Below, one piece after another: positions 56,301 through 62,262 of a DNA stretch of 64,000 bases; within the stretch, counting starts at the first letter, position 1; each line of letters starts with the position of its first letter. The translations under genes were made by a program, and so were the position numbers. A model generated the notes under the pieces. That model was given only the letters and a program-made list of their open reading frames with translations. It did no database searches and was not told the DNA's origin. The stretch covers positions 29,118-93,117 of the forward strand of contig JAECUM010003298.1 of assembly GCA_016617855.1 (NCBI GenBank), written 5' to 3'. Origin of the DNA: Megalonaias nervosa (Eukaryota; Mollusca; Bivalvia; Unionida; Unionidae).

Positions 56301-59300
56301 TAGTATTCCAGAAATAATGCACATTGTTGTTTAGCTGGACATTAATTAGCTTGGTATGGGATGATCAAGCCCAGACTGGAGTGCAATACTTGGCTGTCAA
56401 ATAACAGTGGGGCCAGTGCTGATGTCTTGAGTGTCTGAGCACTAGTGCCCCAGGCTGAGCCAGCTAGTTTGCAGAGTAGGTGGTTTCATGTGCTCGGTTT
56501 TGCTGCAGTTTTCTTCAGGTGGTTGTAGAATGTCAGTGATCTGTCATGAGTCACACCAAGCTATGTTGGTGTCGGGTCGTTGTTTATGTGCTGCCCACTG
56601 AGGAGGATGCAAAGCACATGGTTTTCATTTGCATTGTTAAGTTGGAAGACACTGAAGACTGTCTTTGTTGTGCTTCGCTGTATGCGCCATTTCTTGAAGA
56701 AGTCCGTCATTTCCTCTAGGTACCTCCTCAAACTCAGTAAATGAACAACTTTGGGTCCCAAGAGCAATATCATCTTCATACTTGCACAACTGTGTTTCAG
56801 GCAAGTCACTCATATAAACATTGAACAAACTTGATGAAAGAACAGACCCATGTGGGAGTCCATTAGTCTGATGTCTCCATGAGCTGCAGTACATAGTACA
56901 TGTAAGACAGGTAAATAGTAAGCAAAAATAGATGCACTTCCATGTTGGCTGTGATGATTCGGTTAAAAAAAAGGGGGTTTAGTTCATTCATATACTGACT
57001 TTAATTCTTCAGTGTGTTGTCTATGAACAGTTACGGTAATGTTTTATCATTAAGAAAGAAATTAGGACGAACAGTATAATCTGAAAGACGTGTACATTTG
57101 CTCTCATGTACATGGTTCAGGGGTTGTTTCAAACAAGTTTAGAAATCTTTTCAAATGTCATTTTATAGTGAACTTTCAGAAAGTAAAAATAAAAATTCTT
57201 GATTAAGCATTTGTACTAACTTGCAATTGCAATACTGTAATCTAGTCACTCAGTTAAAATTCATTACAGTGTATAGCTTCTGTTGTTCACTTTTTAAGTC
57301 ATATTGCCAAAATACACTGCATATGAATATGATAGTATTTAAACACGCATCAAATGTGCTTATAATATAGACAGAACTTTAAAAAATTTCTATTGAAAAT
57401 AAAGTATTGCTTAAAACCAATGTTAAATGCAAATATGCATACTTGGAAATACTAGGAAAGAGAGGCATAATTCAAATAAAAGAATGAAAACAACACACAC
57501 GCCGATATATATAGTGTGACTCCACTATAACACAGTAGTTGGGAGCCATAGCACCCATGTTATGGACCAAACCGTGTTATAAGCAACCAGGTTACTTAGC
57601 AGAAAAAAATGATGCATATACCCCTAAAAACCTGCAGTGGGTGGGGTTAGGTAATAAATGCGGGCACAAAAATACGTGCTTCATTGGTACAGTTACCATC
57701 TTAAATCGATGCATATTAAATGTGAAATACATCTGTAGAGAAAACAGAGAAGGCATACATAATATTTTACTTTATTCAGAGAACCGTGCATTGGTACATA
57801 CACGCGTATACTGTTTATATATACATGTCTAATGTTTAGCATGAATAGGTATCAACATCGTGTACTCACCCGCGAATCTCATCACATACACTGAATCCAC
57901 AATACAAGTAATTCCATGGAAAATATGCACACACACAGATTTAAAATATTCAATAATTTTGTCACAGGTCATATAGGTCTGAATTCAGTGGAAAAAAATA
58001 GCACAATCAGGTAACGAATGATGAAGCACATTTACTTTTCAGTACATCCCAAGATGGTAAAAGTTTGTGGTTTAAGCTGCCATTGGTTGCATTCATAAGC
58101 ATAAACTTTTTTCCGGCAGAAAGGAAACTTTCATGGCACAGTAAACATGTTTCAGTCACGTTGGAAAATGAAACAATCCATCAGATTCCATTGCTTTTAT
58201 TTAAGTTTGGTACTGACTTCCTTTGAAGAAAAGTTCTTTGTTTTTATTGAAGATTGTAGTCAGTTTTCTCCGATGAAAAACGCCGATGAAAAACGATCTC
58301 AGAGGAAGATAAAGCAGTTCCAATCCACAGCAGACTTAGCCTTCAAGTGCAGCAACTGCAGCAAGGACTGCCACTCCCGTGTTGGGCTCCATAGCCACAG
58401 AAGACGCTGCACAACCACCAACTGGGACATCTCTTATGGGCGCACTTCCATCATCTCTCGAGACTAACGGATGCCAATAACAACAACAACAAGTAGCAGT
58501 TTTCTTTGATGAAGGGTGCATGTGTTGTTGAAGTCACCACCAAAGGGCAGCTTTAGAGAACCAAACAAATGCCCATTTCTTATTGTGGTGGCAACATCAA
58601 ATAATTGTATTGCATGATTGAGACTGATATTTTTTTCCATTTGCTTGATACGTTTTTATAACAATCAGTGCTTCAGAGGTAATCTGTTTCTTTGAAATTT
58701 CATCAAACTATTTTATCTGGGTACATTTTTATAAATGGAATTGGCTGTTGTTTGGTTGATTCTAGTTACTGCTCCTCCCTAACTACTGAATAGACCAACA
58801 AGTAAGATCTTGTGTTGTTTTGGGGTTTTTACATTTGTGGTAGTGGAGTGATGCTGCCTTCCACGCATGCATCAGAAACTTATAAAAGGATCAACAGGTG
58901 ATCGAGATGCGGGTGTTCTGGTCTGATGACAGAGATTACTACAGAAAATGTGTTCTGAAGGAATTAATTCTGAGTGAAAATGTCAGTCTATATAAATATG
59001 TTCATTACTAGCAAGAGGCCGAAAATCCAACGAAAGATAAATTATGACATAATGCCTTGTCCGGTTGATCTCCACTACCAGAAATGTCAACAACAAAAAA
59101 AACCAGATATCTCACAGCATGCAGTACTCATGCTAGATGTCAACATAAGCGGATTATGATATAACAATGCACTGTTAAGATGGATTGTCAATATGGACGA
59201 AGAATTTGTTCGTGTAATAACAAATAAATTTCAGTGCATTTTATATCAAGTTTGTGGCTTCCTTTCATGGGGCCTCTGAATTTCTCCACTCCAAACCAAT

Positions 59301-59721
59301 GGTTGCATATATATCAACAAAAAATATTGCCAGATGGTGTATTTTCCCACCAATAAGGAAAACAAATCGCAATTTGCGACATCGGTGAAGCCCTGCATGA
59401 TCACTGAATAAACTTTTTACACATTGTTTTTCTAACTTTTAAGAAGAAAAAACTATTTTTTCGTGTATGAGAAAAATACATATAAAATTTCAGGAGCCAG
59501 GCCATGATCATCTTGTGTTATTCATATGCAATCTCTTCCCCAAAATGATAATAAACTTTTTACGTTTTTTTCATACTTTTAAAAAAGAAATTGTTTTTTT
59601 TCGTGTACGAGAAAATACATGTATATAAAATTTCGGAAGCCACACCATGTCCATGTTATATCCGAATTCATGTTATGACAGAGCATGCTATAGCAGGGTC
59701 ACACTGTACATATATATGTGT

Positions 59722-59771
<50 letters not shown>

Positions 59772-62262
59772 TGCATGTCTTGTTTTGCTCCCACTTCTCC
59801 CTGTTCAGCTCTCACTTCTCCCTGTTCTGTCCACAAAGAGAAGTCGCTTCTACCTTAAATTCAAGTCTAGCTTGACCCCTGAAAATACATGTATATCAAA
59901 TTTCGGAAGCCACGCTATGACCATGTTATATCTGAATTCATGTTATGACAGAGCATGCTACAGCAGGGTCACACTGTATGTATATATATATATATATATA
60001 TAGATATAGATATATAGATATTGCATGTATTGCTTTGCTCCCACTTCTCCCTGTTCTGTCCACAAAAAGAAGTCACTTCTACCTTAAATTCAAGTCTAGC
60101 TTGACCCCTGCATATGAATGTTTGCTTCAGCTAACTGAATTGTTTTATAAGAAAAGTTTAAAAGGTGCTATTTTGGAACTTAAAATACTAACATTTATTA
60201 TCTCATTAATACCGCCCTGATTTTAAAAAAAAAATTATCCTGGAATTTCCTTCTTTGAGAATGGCATTAAGTTCCTAAGAATGCTAATAATTTTCCTGAA
60301 TTCGTACCTACATTCTTTGCAAGAAAATCTCTGATTCATACATGAAGACTTACCCTGCATTTCCACCCAGACTTGCAGCAATGCTACCTGTGCTTTTACG
60401 TACAGCTGCACTACGTGTCCTTAATAAGGGTGATGTGGCCATTCTGGGAGGTGAAGGTGAATGAATCGCACGTGGAACTTCCGTCAAATAAACCCCTACA
60501 AAAGAAAAATATTCCTGTTATATTAGTCCAAAAATTACGAGCAAGCAATTTTATAAACAAATGGATTCTTCTACAACCTTGACAGCTCTTACGGTTGAAT
60601 ATTAATGTCAACCAATTAGCCCCTAGAGCTGTCATGAAGCAATGATACATACATGACATATTTATATTTTTGTGGCAATATGACTTGCAAAAATATAAAG
60701 TTCAATTTGCAAATCAATTTTTTTATATTCTTGCTCTGATTGATACACTGTACAATTATTCAAATTTAATACTTACTGGGTATTATTATTATTATTATTA
60801 TCATTATTGCAATATCAGAAATTATGACAGCATCTGACATTTAATGTTAAAAAAATCCAATTTTTCATATTCATGCATTTCTATACAAAAAAGTTACAGG
60901 AGTCAAATATACTTGGTATGGTTTTACTCAGTATTTTTTTCATCATTCCTAATTAGAAGACACGAGTGGCATTGGTGCTTTCAAAGCAAAGTGAATGCTT
61001 AGTTAGGTACAGGCAAAATTAATAATCATTAATTCAGGGATTAAACAAATCTCTCTCTATCTCTCTCTCCCCCTCAATAATTTTTTTACCTTCCCATTGG
61101 CAATTCCTTTCAAAACTTCAGCTTGCCTGAGCCATCGGAGTATTCACAGGAGTATTGCAGACTCCCATATCAAAGTTAAATCTGGTTTGAGCAAACTTAC
61201 AAGATACTTAGCCCATGCAGAAGTCACAAACATTGAGAGCGAGAATTAAAACTGGGCCTTGTTTCATTTATAATGCTTTACATGTGCATGTTTCATACTC
61301 TGTGATCTTGCCACAGTACATATGCCTTTAAGTAGTGCTTATATGCATTACATACTTCCATTACATAAATGAACACAATTTCTTTCATTTATTATATATC
61401 ATTCCCATCCTGTAATCAAAGCCAGTCTCATATTTTCTATCAGACAAGATAATGTGAATATTTACTCTTTATAAGAAGTTTTTACAAACAAGGAATAAAC
61501 ATTTTTAACTTATCGGTGACATTTTAATTATTGTAATATGACAGTACATCAGTTAATAGAATACACAAGTAGATTTAATTTTAAAGAAATCATTGGCTGA
61601 ACTCCCTTCCCATTCAGACATTCGATAGGAAACATGATAAGGCTTAGCATGGTGTGGATGCATACTGACATTATCATCAGATAGTTACACTGCTATTCCA
61701 ACTTCGCCTGATTTTGTCACATGTCCAGTATGCTGACTACTTAGCCTGATTTGATCACATGTCCAGTATGCTAATTACTGACCCTGATGAAAAGAATACA
61801 CTCTGATGTAGATCACTGATTATCTAAAATAATAAATGCAGTGTATTCTTAAGACAACAAATCTCAGAACACAAGACAAACTGATGACTACATTCCAAAA
61901 TTAGAGTCCATACCATTTATGAGAAGATAGATTAAGATGGTCACATATAAATTATTAAAATGAAAAGCAAAACAGAGCTTGAACTGTAGGCAATAAGCAA
62001 GCCTAAACCTGCATACACTCTTAAACAAGTGAAAGCAAACGTTTAAGTCCTAATGATTCTCTTTCTGAAATCCTAAACAATGTAACATACCTCTATGTGC
62101 AGAATTGTTTCGAGAACTGAGTGGTCTCACACGGGGAGATGGACTACGGGATCGTGTTGCTGTATGCTTTGCCGGGGACGGACTACGAGACCTGAGAGAC
62201 CTACTCCACTCAAGCACGTCAGGGCCCTGAACTCCAATGGATTCAGATATTCGGGAGGTCAT
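18529..62262 (-). CDS. Long coiled-coil protein, 11 coding exons, complete (546 aa)
   Basis: Coding exons in order: 62262-62091, 60495-60354, 55259-55161, 52535-52457, 44200-44086, 42101-41917, 38997-38842, 33241-33080, 22499-22341, 20797-20630, 18732-18529. Together they give 1,641 nt: 546 codons plus TAG. All introns are GT-AG except intron 3, which is AT-AC U12-type. Residues 1-105 are basic and rich in Ser, Arg and Pro (repeated RSPSP-like motifs). Residues ~110-535 are heptad-rich, charged coiled coil, with a distinctive patch around residues 122-140 containing QQQIYFLELESNYLREQ. The start is supported by an in-frame TGA six codons upstream and a G at -3. No signal peptide, membrane segment or catalytic domain is visible. 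I do not recognise the family. Overall design suggests a cytoskeletal, centrosomal or ciliary scaffold (inference). The exon-intron model is very secure because frame is kept across all ten junctions; the function is not. Confidence 0.93.
18733..20629 (-). other. Intron 10 (1,897 nt)
   Basis: GT-AG intron, phase 0. Contains a dispersed-repeat copy at 18780-18915 (see the AAGATGGCTGCC family), a (CA)n run at 19492-19512 and a SINE-like element at about 19590-19795. Confidence 0.9.
19590..19795 (+). mobile_element. Possible third SINE type
   Basis: A B-box-like GGTTCAAATCC lies about 60 bp into the segment, followed by an unrelated body and the tail CCATAAAACACCAAACCAAAC. The A box is unclear and no target duplication is evident. 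Organisation resembles a tRNA-derived SINE; the call is tentative. Confidence 0.45.
20630..20797 (-). CDS. Exon 10 (coiled coil, 56 codons)
   Basis: Acceptor after GCATATTCAACAG. Reads VTRKDSISNSQEQEISTARK through to VDHVADLQKK. Donor AAG|GTTTGC at 20629. A minisatellite lies only about 20-340 nt upstream of this acceptor, where the branch point should be. Phase 0 at both ends. Confidence 0.92.
20798..22340 (-). other. Intron 9 (1,543 nt)
   Basis: GT-AG intron, phase 0. Its 3' end is largely minisatellite (20815-21140); the rest is unique AT-rich DNA. Confidence 0.9.
20815..21140. repeat. ~38-bp minisatellite next to the exon 10 acceptor
   Basis: About eight copies of GTGTTAAGTAGGTACATTAT then CCTCATTTTCTTGCAAA. 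On the transcribed strand, three copies contain CTTAAC, a branch-point-like motif. The array begins about 18 nt upstream of the exon 10 acceptor. Confidence 0.9.
22341..22499 (-). CDS. Exon 9 (coiled coil, 53 codons)
   Basis: Acceptor after TATCTTTTCTTTCAG. Reads ERNLREENEARHSTGLANML and on through ARFELEYIKEQLRKEQEKC to LELQEA. Donor GCG|GTAGAT at 22340. Phase 0 at both ends. Confidence 0.93.
22668..22790. repeat. ~56-bp direct duplication
   Basis: TTGTTTTACTTGTACATCAA...TTTGAACAGCAAATAT occurs twice in tandem and almost identically. Confidence 0.9.
22873..22952. repeat. (TC)n(TA)n(CA)n compound microsatellite
   Basis: About 22 TC units, then TA, then CA with one GC interruption. Confidence 0.97.
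23185..23257. repeat. 24-bp minisatellite, 3 copies
   Basis: TCACATTACCATGCCTTTAA TTGG in three consecutive units, one with a C-to-T type change. Confidence 0.92.
24222..24266. repeat. (TA)n/(GATA)n microsatellite
   Basis: About 16 TA units followed by a short GATA run. Confidence 0.95.
24500..25808. repeat. 45-bp minisatellite, about 29 copies, inside intron 8
   Basis: Unit GTCAGCCAATGATMTGGAAT then AACCTGAATTCATGTGTGAA then GTRAA. Most copies carry an EcoRI-like GAATTC. Because the period is divisible by three and one frame lacks stops, minus-strand ORFs (24460-25005 and 25088-25792) read as a 15-residue repeat, ADFTSHMNSGYSRSL; a length change near 25120 separates them. There are no flanking coding exons or good splice sites, so I treat it as non-coding. 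Confidence 0.96.
28008..28945. repeat. 37-bp minisatellite, about 25 copies in two variant blocks
   Basis: 28.0-28.5 kb carries units of TTTTTATAAGGACATATTAG then ACTGTCACTCAGCATTA. 28.6-28.93 kb carries a diverged variant, AAGGCATATTAAATAGCCAA then TCAAAATTATTTTTATA. The border between variants is fairly sharp, with mixed copies at about 28.53-28.66 kb. Confidence 0.95.
29955..30475. repeat. 88-bp minisatellite, about 6 copies
   Basis: Unit runs from CTCTGCCTTCTCTACCTTTA through GGATCAAGAATTCCACACAG to TTTCAGTGTACAATACA. Unit starts at 30017, 30105 and 30193 are exactly 88 bp apart; later ones gain 2-4 bp. The two halves share TTTAGGATCA, so the 88-mer is an old dimer. Explains the ORFs at 30057-30445. 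Confidence 0.94.
31675..31935. repeat. 39-bp minisatellite, about 6.5 copies
   Basis: Unit CTTGACTTTCATATGGGCAT then ATTTGGTACAATAGTTGGA. The period is divisible by three, producing false ORFs on both strands. Confidence 0.95.
32580..32850. repeat. ~90-bp minisatellite, 3 diverged copies
   Basis: Each unit has ACACAAGTCTAGGCATA, AACAATAAAATAACA and CTACACTTTTTGCTTAG-like blocks in the same order. Confidence 0.85.
33080..33241 (-). CDS. Exon 8 (coiled coil, 54 codons)
   Basis: Acceptor after CATGTATTGTAG. Reads EEIRVLRQRLKEAELSAEQE through to QQVIDLEKQLER. Donor AGG|GTGAGA at 33079. Phase 0 at both ends. Confidence 0.93.
33638..34280. repeat. 42-bp minisatellite, homogeneous block, about 15 copies
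   Basis: Unit TTCCCACTTATGTAAAGACT then TCTACTGAAAGTACCCATTG then GT, nearly identical copy to copy. Diagnostic variants are clustered: CATTGGT in the first eight or nine copies, CATTAGT in the rest, and AAATTACCC in two adjacent copies. This points to local spread of variants by unequal exchange. The minus-strand ORF of 222 codons (14-residue repeat MGTFSRSLYISGKP) is an artefact of the 3n period. Confidence 0.96.
34281..35160. repeat. 294-bp higher-order repeat built from seven 42-bp units
   Basis: Distinct monomers recur in fixed order: TTATATTGAAGGTATTCACC, then CTATTAAAAGAACCC, then GTTGCCCTCTAATG, and so on. The same order repeats about three times at exactly 294 bp; for example the CACCGGCTGTCTACTTACTT monomer lies near 34300, 34594 and 34888. 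The last copy is altered. Confidence 0.92.
35161..35600. repeat. 42-bp minisatellite, degenerate edge
   Basis: Diverged monomers with GTTGCCCACTTATGTAAA and AAAAGAACCCATTGGTT variants, and irregular lengths. Decay towards the edge is typical of arrays homogenised from the centre. Confidence 0.9.
35885..36830. repeat. 47-bp minisatellite with a 5' splice-site motif in each core copy
   Basis: Core at 35.93-36.6 kb: unit AGTCATCATACATAGCAACA then CATACCTTGTGACTTTGCAA then TTCAGTC, about 15 copies, with ATGC/TTGC and ACAT/ACGT variants alternating in places. On the transcribed strand each core unit reads CACAAG|GTATGTG, a near-consensus 5' splice site. Flanking copies to 36830 are diverged and lose the motif. 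Confidence 0.95.
36985..37960. repeat. Diverged ~140-bp repeats (AAGATGGCTGCC family)
   Basis: Recurring blocks in order: a block like CAAGATGGCTGCTGTGG, a block like GGCACCATTTTCATTTAGGA, a block like ACTAGACACCAT, and a block like CTGGTGAAAACCCA. About six or seven old copies; same family as 42.29-43.9 kb and 18.78-18.92 kb. Confidence 0.8.
38640..38830. repeat. TA-rich palindromic tract just inside intron 7
   Basis: Many TGTACATATTGTTATATTA-like blocks; strongly self-complementary, adjoining the exon 7 donor. Confidence 0.75.
38842..38997 (-). CDS. Exon 7 (coiled coil, 52 codons)
   Basis: Acceptor after TTTTTTTGTCTCTGCAG, a strong polypyrimidine tract. Reads LEQRVEQHKMTQIALDEKRS through to LQDKVTSDLR. 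Donor CGA|GTATGT at 38841. Phase 0 at both ends. Confidence 0.93.
39350..39452. repeat. ~34-bp minisatellite, 3 copies
   Basis: GAGACTTGTTCATTGGACAA then CTGCCAAGTTA in three consecutive units. Confidence 0.92.
39918..40295. repeat. 21-bp minisatellite, about 18 copies
   Basis: Unit ACTGGTCATGAATCTCATA A, with variants. The period divisible by three opens several frames on both strands; none is a gene. Confidence 0.93.
40296..40535 (+). mobile_element. Decayed SINE within minisatellite DNA
   Basis: Full-length but diverged copy of the SINE at 1964: GATCACTGCCATCACATCTC, then CTACGTGGGTTCAAATCTC (B box), then GCCAGTAGCTTCTTGTGG, TTCTTCCTCCACC, and an end in CAACAACATC. It interrupts the TCATGAATCTCAT arrays. 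Confidence 0.85.
40600..41640. repeat. 35-bp minisatellite with a ~205-bp higher-order repeat, then 21-bp units
   Basis: Unit CATCATATTGGTCATAAATC then ACATACCGATCATCT, about 24 copies to ~41430. The distinctive run beginning ACCGATCATCATAATGGTCA recurs at 40711 and 40916, with the same order of variants after it, giving a ~205-bp higher-order unit. From ~41430 the sequence returns to 21-bp CATACTGGTCATGAATCTCA units, so both arrays share ancestry. Confidence 0.92.
41917..42101 (-). CDS. Exon 6 (coiled coil)
   Basis: Acceptor after ACTATTTTCAG. The carried G plus AT gives Asp, then ARARDKRMLMDEIIQLKK and on to EVKITSLKSQ. Donor CAG|GTACAT at 41916. This is the largest internal coiled-coil exon (185 nt) and restores phase 0 for all following junctions. 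Confidence 0.93.
42290..43900. repeat. AAGATGGCTGCC repeat family, with a homogeneous 95-bp array at 42767-43445
   Basis: The core array has about seven copies of AAGATGGCTACTACAATGAC, then CATACTGGATATCAGATAGT, then AGCAATAATAAGAAATCTTC, then TGGTGAAAACCATATG and a 19-bp end. Flanking copies are longer (about 140 bp) and diverged, still carrying the ACCATTTTCATTTAGGACC block that the 95-bp unit lost. The 95-bp unit therefore looks like a deletion derivative that expanded locally. Confidence 0.9.
42490..42670. mobile_element. Possible old SINE-like element
   Basis: Contains AGTGCCTTGCTCAAGGACAC followed by GGATTTAAACCTACACCC, a block arrangement seen in widely dispersed animal repeats. Ends are not definable; tentative. 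Confidence 0.4.
44086..44200 (-). CDS. Exon 5 (coiled coil)
   Basis: Acceptor after TTTAATTGTAG; phase 0 entry. Reads QLQSEMDSMTLEMRRKDDSL and continues to KLVERLKDEE. Donor GAAG|GTAACA at 44085, carrying one base. Heptad-rich, with alternating acidic and basic residues. Confidence 0.92.
45008..47936. mobile_element. Inverted-repeat DNA element, outer, non-autonomous or decayed
   Basis: The left end reads TACCATATATACTTGCATAT and the right end, reverse-complemented, TACCATATATACTCGTACAT; both continue with ATAAGCC. Subterminal blocks GCATATAAGCCGA and a GACCTGCG.ATAAGCC-like block also recur inversely on both sides. No transposase ORF is visible across 2.9 kb. I cannot fix the exact target duplication or superfamily. 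Confidence 0.75.
46001..47159. mobile_element. hAT-like inverted-repeat element nested in the outer element
   Basis: Starts CATACCTGTCAACT and ends with its reverse complement AGTTGACAGGTATG. The flanks GGGTAAGG (45993-46000) and GTGTAAGG (47160-47167) match at 7 of 8 positions, fitting the 8-bp duplications of hAT elements. No transposase; a short Phe-rich ORF at 46009-46230 is not convincing. Confidence 0.75.
48300..48540 (-). pseudogene. RTE-like LINE remnant, C-terminal part
   Basis: The minus strand translates, with stops and frame changes, to pieces resembling the C-terminal tail of RTE-type LINE ORFs (LHWTLDGRQK, ESKRRTLKKR, AFSLKPYMPPKTQ). Probably continuous in origin with the fragment at 49795-50060. 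Recognition is by pattern memory. Confidence 0.5.
49795..50060 (-). pseudogene. RTE-like LINE remnant, reverse transcriptase part
   Basis: The minus strand reads IGLKMNTRKTKLMRKT and, after a frame change, NYSFTVDNKPIEEVE, a stop, then FTYLGSKVSTK. These match the region after the catalytic core of RTE-type reverse transcriptases. Stops and frameshifts show it is dead. The expected next ~250 bp is missing; about 1.25 kb of unrelated sequence lies before the C-terminal piece at 48.5 kb. Confidence 0.7.
50757..52360. mobile_element. hAT-like non-autonomous element with 7-bp direct flanks
   Basis: Inverted ends: CAGGGATGGTGCTGGGCTTC on the left, and CAGGGATGGCGCTGACATTC on the right when reverse-complemented. 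Flanked by CTAGTGC at 50750-50756 and 52361-52367. No transposase frame in 1.6 kb. It sits close to exon 4 (52457). Confidence 0.8.
52457..52535 (-). CDS. Exon 4 (begins at the U12 AC acceptor)
   Basis: The exon starts right after ...TTCCTTAACTGTCATCAC. The carried CT plus T gives Leu, then REQARKATDMHPQMTNEAER and MLSKLR. The donor is CGA|GTGAGT at 52456. Using the nearby TAG as a conventional acceptor would shift the frame and meet a TAA within 16 codons, so AC is the supported acceptor. Confidence 0.92.
52545..52553 (-). promoter_or_regulatory. U12 branch-point sequence
   Basis: TTCCTTAAC on the minus strand matches the U12 branch-site consensus at every position and sits at the right distance (about 10 nt) from the AC acceptor. 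Confidence 0.93.
53295..53339. repeat. (AT)n microsatellite
   Basis: About 22 AT units inside the U12-type intron; flanked upstream by three GTTACCATCCAT-type repeats. Confidence 0.97.
53577..54035. repeat. Inverted and direct repeat group (CCTATTGCAAAGG)
   Basis: GTTATGTCCCTTTGCAATAG at 53578 is the near-perfect reverse complement of CTATTGCAAAGGAACATAAC at ~53798. The latter, with ~45 bp around it, is repeated directly at ~53972. Could be the ends of a small inverted-repeat element plus a duplication. Confidence 0.7.
54680..54940 (+). mobile_element. tRNA-derived SINE, full length, with 13-bp TSD, inside the U12 intron
   Basis: Same family as 1964-2217 and about 90 percent alike: A box TGGCCGAGTGG, B box GTTCGAGTC, body, then (CAA)n. 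The exact 13-bp duplication CATACAATTCTTT lies at 54667-54679 and 54941-54953. Antisense to the host gene. Intact boxes and an exact duplication suggest a fairly recent insertion. Confidence 0.94.
55161..55259 (-). CDS. Exon 3 (start of the coiled coil; ends at the U12 donor)
   Basis: The acceptor follows CTGTCGTTCCAG. Codons read GKLNKSIALDNIEAEYIKN, then LQQQIYFLELESNY, then CT carried over. Read straight on, the frame hits TGA four codons later with no usable GT donor before it. The exon instead ends immediately before ATATCCTT, the U12-type AT-AC donor. This is the most distinctive part of the protein and probably the best probe for homologs. Confidence 0.92.
55780..56895 (-). pseudogene. 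Jockey/CR1-like LINE remnant (reverse transcriptase to C-terminus)
   Basis: The minus strand gives, in broken frames: TNGLPHGSVLSSSLFNVYMS, a motif resembling the Y-x-D-D catalytic site (KYEDDIA), a thumb-like region (THDRSLTFYNHL), and a C-terminal Cys-rich tail with SCSCDALQTMSHIVNNCPLT, then ADDDAVKWL. Several frameshifts and stops break it; the endonuclease and 5' half are missing. It is in the same orientation as the host gene. Confidence 0.85.
58276..58492 (+). mobile_element. 5'-truncated LINE, 3' end only
   Basis: Reads FKCSNCSKDCHSRVGLHSHR, a C2HC-like zinc-finger segment typical of LINE ORF2 C-termini, then SRD and a stop, then (CAA)n. Flanks GTAGTCAGTTTTCTCCGATG (58256) and GTAGCAGTTTTCTTTGATG (58493) look like an aged ~20-bp target duplication. 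The overlapping longer ORF (58147-58467) is a chance extension into flanking DNA. Confidence 0.75.
59200..59394 (-). mobile_element. Partial copy of the hAT-like element, reversed
   Basis: The reverse complement begins CAGGGCTTCACCGATGTCGC and continues ATTGG, then GGAGAAATTCA, then CCACAAACTTG.ATATAAAATGCACTG, tracking the left ~230 bp of the element at 50757. The other end was not found. Confidence 0.75.
59611..60110. repeat. 270-bp tandem duplication containing (TA)n
   Basis: Unit starts at 59611 and 59881 (GAAAATACATGTATATMAAA). Each copy contains TCGGAAGCCAC, GACAGAGCATGCTA, a (TA)n run (59727-59771 and 59977-60001), then TCCCACTTCTCCCTGTTCTG and CTAGCTTGACCCCTG. The first copy has an extra CTCCCACTTCTCCCTGTT-like unit. 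Explains the ORFs at 59591-60220. A shorter related pair lies just upstream (59408-59490 and 59549-59633). Confidence 0.93.
60354..60495 (-). CDS. Exon 2 (second half of the basic head)
   Basis: The acceptor follows TTTTCTTTTGTAG and the donor is GG|GTAAGT at 60353. With the carried G it reads GVYLTEVPRAIHSPSPPRMA and onward, ending in a Gly/Ala/Ser-rich stretch. It continues the low-complexity, basic, Ser/Pro-rich region; no helix-forming heptads yet. Two bases are carried into exon 3. Confidence 0.88.
60496..62090 (-). other. Intron 1 (1,595 nt)
   Basis: GT-AG intron, phase 1, interrupting the Ser/Pro-rich head. Unique AT-rich DNA with (TAT)n at ~60780-60801, a short (TC)n at ~61050-61070 and a ~30-bp direct repeat at ~61705-61775. 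Confidence 0.9.
62091..62262 (-). CDS. Exon 1 (start codon; Ser/Arg/Pro-rich head)
   Basis: Encodes residues 1-57 plus one base. Begins MTSRISES and contains two RSRSPSP motifs typical of basic, phosphorylatable, disordered heads. The donor reads GAG|GTATGT at 62090. Upstream in frame are GAG, TTT, AAA, TTA, ATT and TGA, so the ATG at 62262 is the first possible start in this exon. A further non-coding 5' exon cannot be excluded. Confidence 0.9.

Larger units (their letters stand above)
55260..60353 (-). other. Intron 2 (5,094 nt)
   Basis: GT-AG intron, phase 2. Contains LINE remnants at 55.78-56.9 kb and 58.28-58.49 kb, a partial hAT-like copy at 59.2-59.4 kb and a 270-bp tandem duplication at 59.6-60.1 kb. 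56.95-58.2 kb shows nothing I can support. Confidence 0.9.

Noticed and set aside
58147..58467. 106-codon zinc-finger protein gene
   Set aside because: The Cys/His segment is the 3' end of a LINE with a (CAA)n tail and an aged target duplication; the upstream part is unrelated flank.
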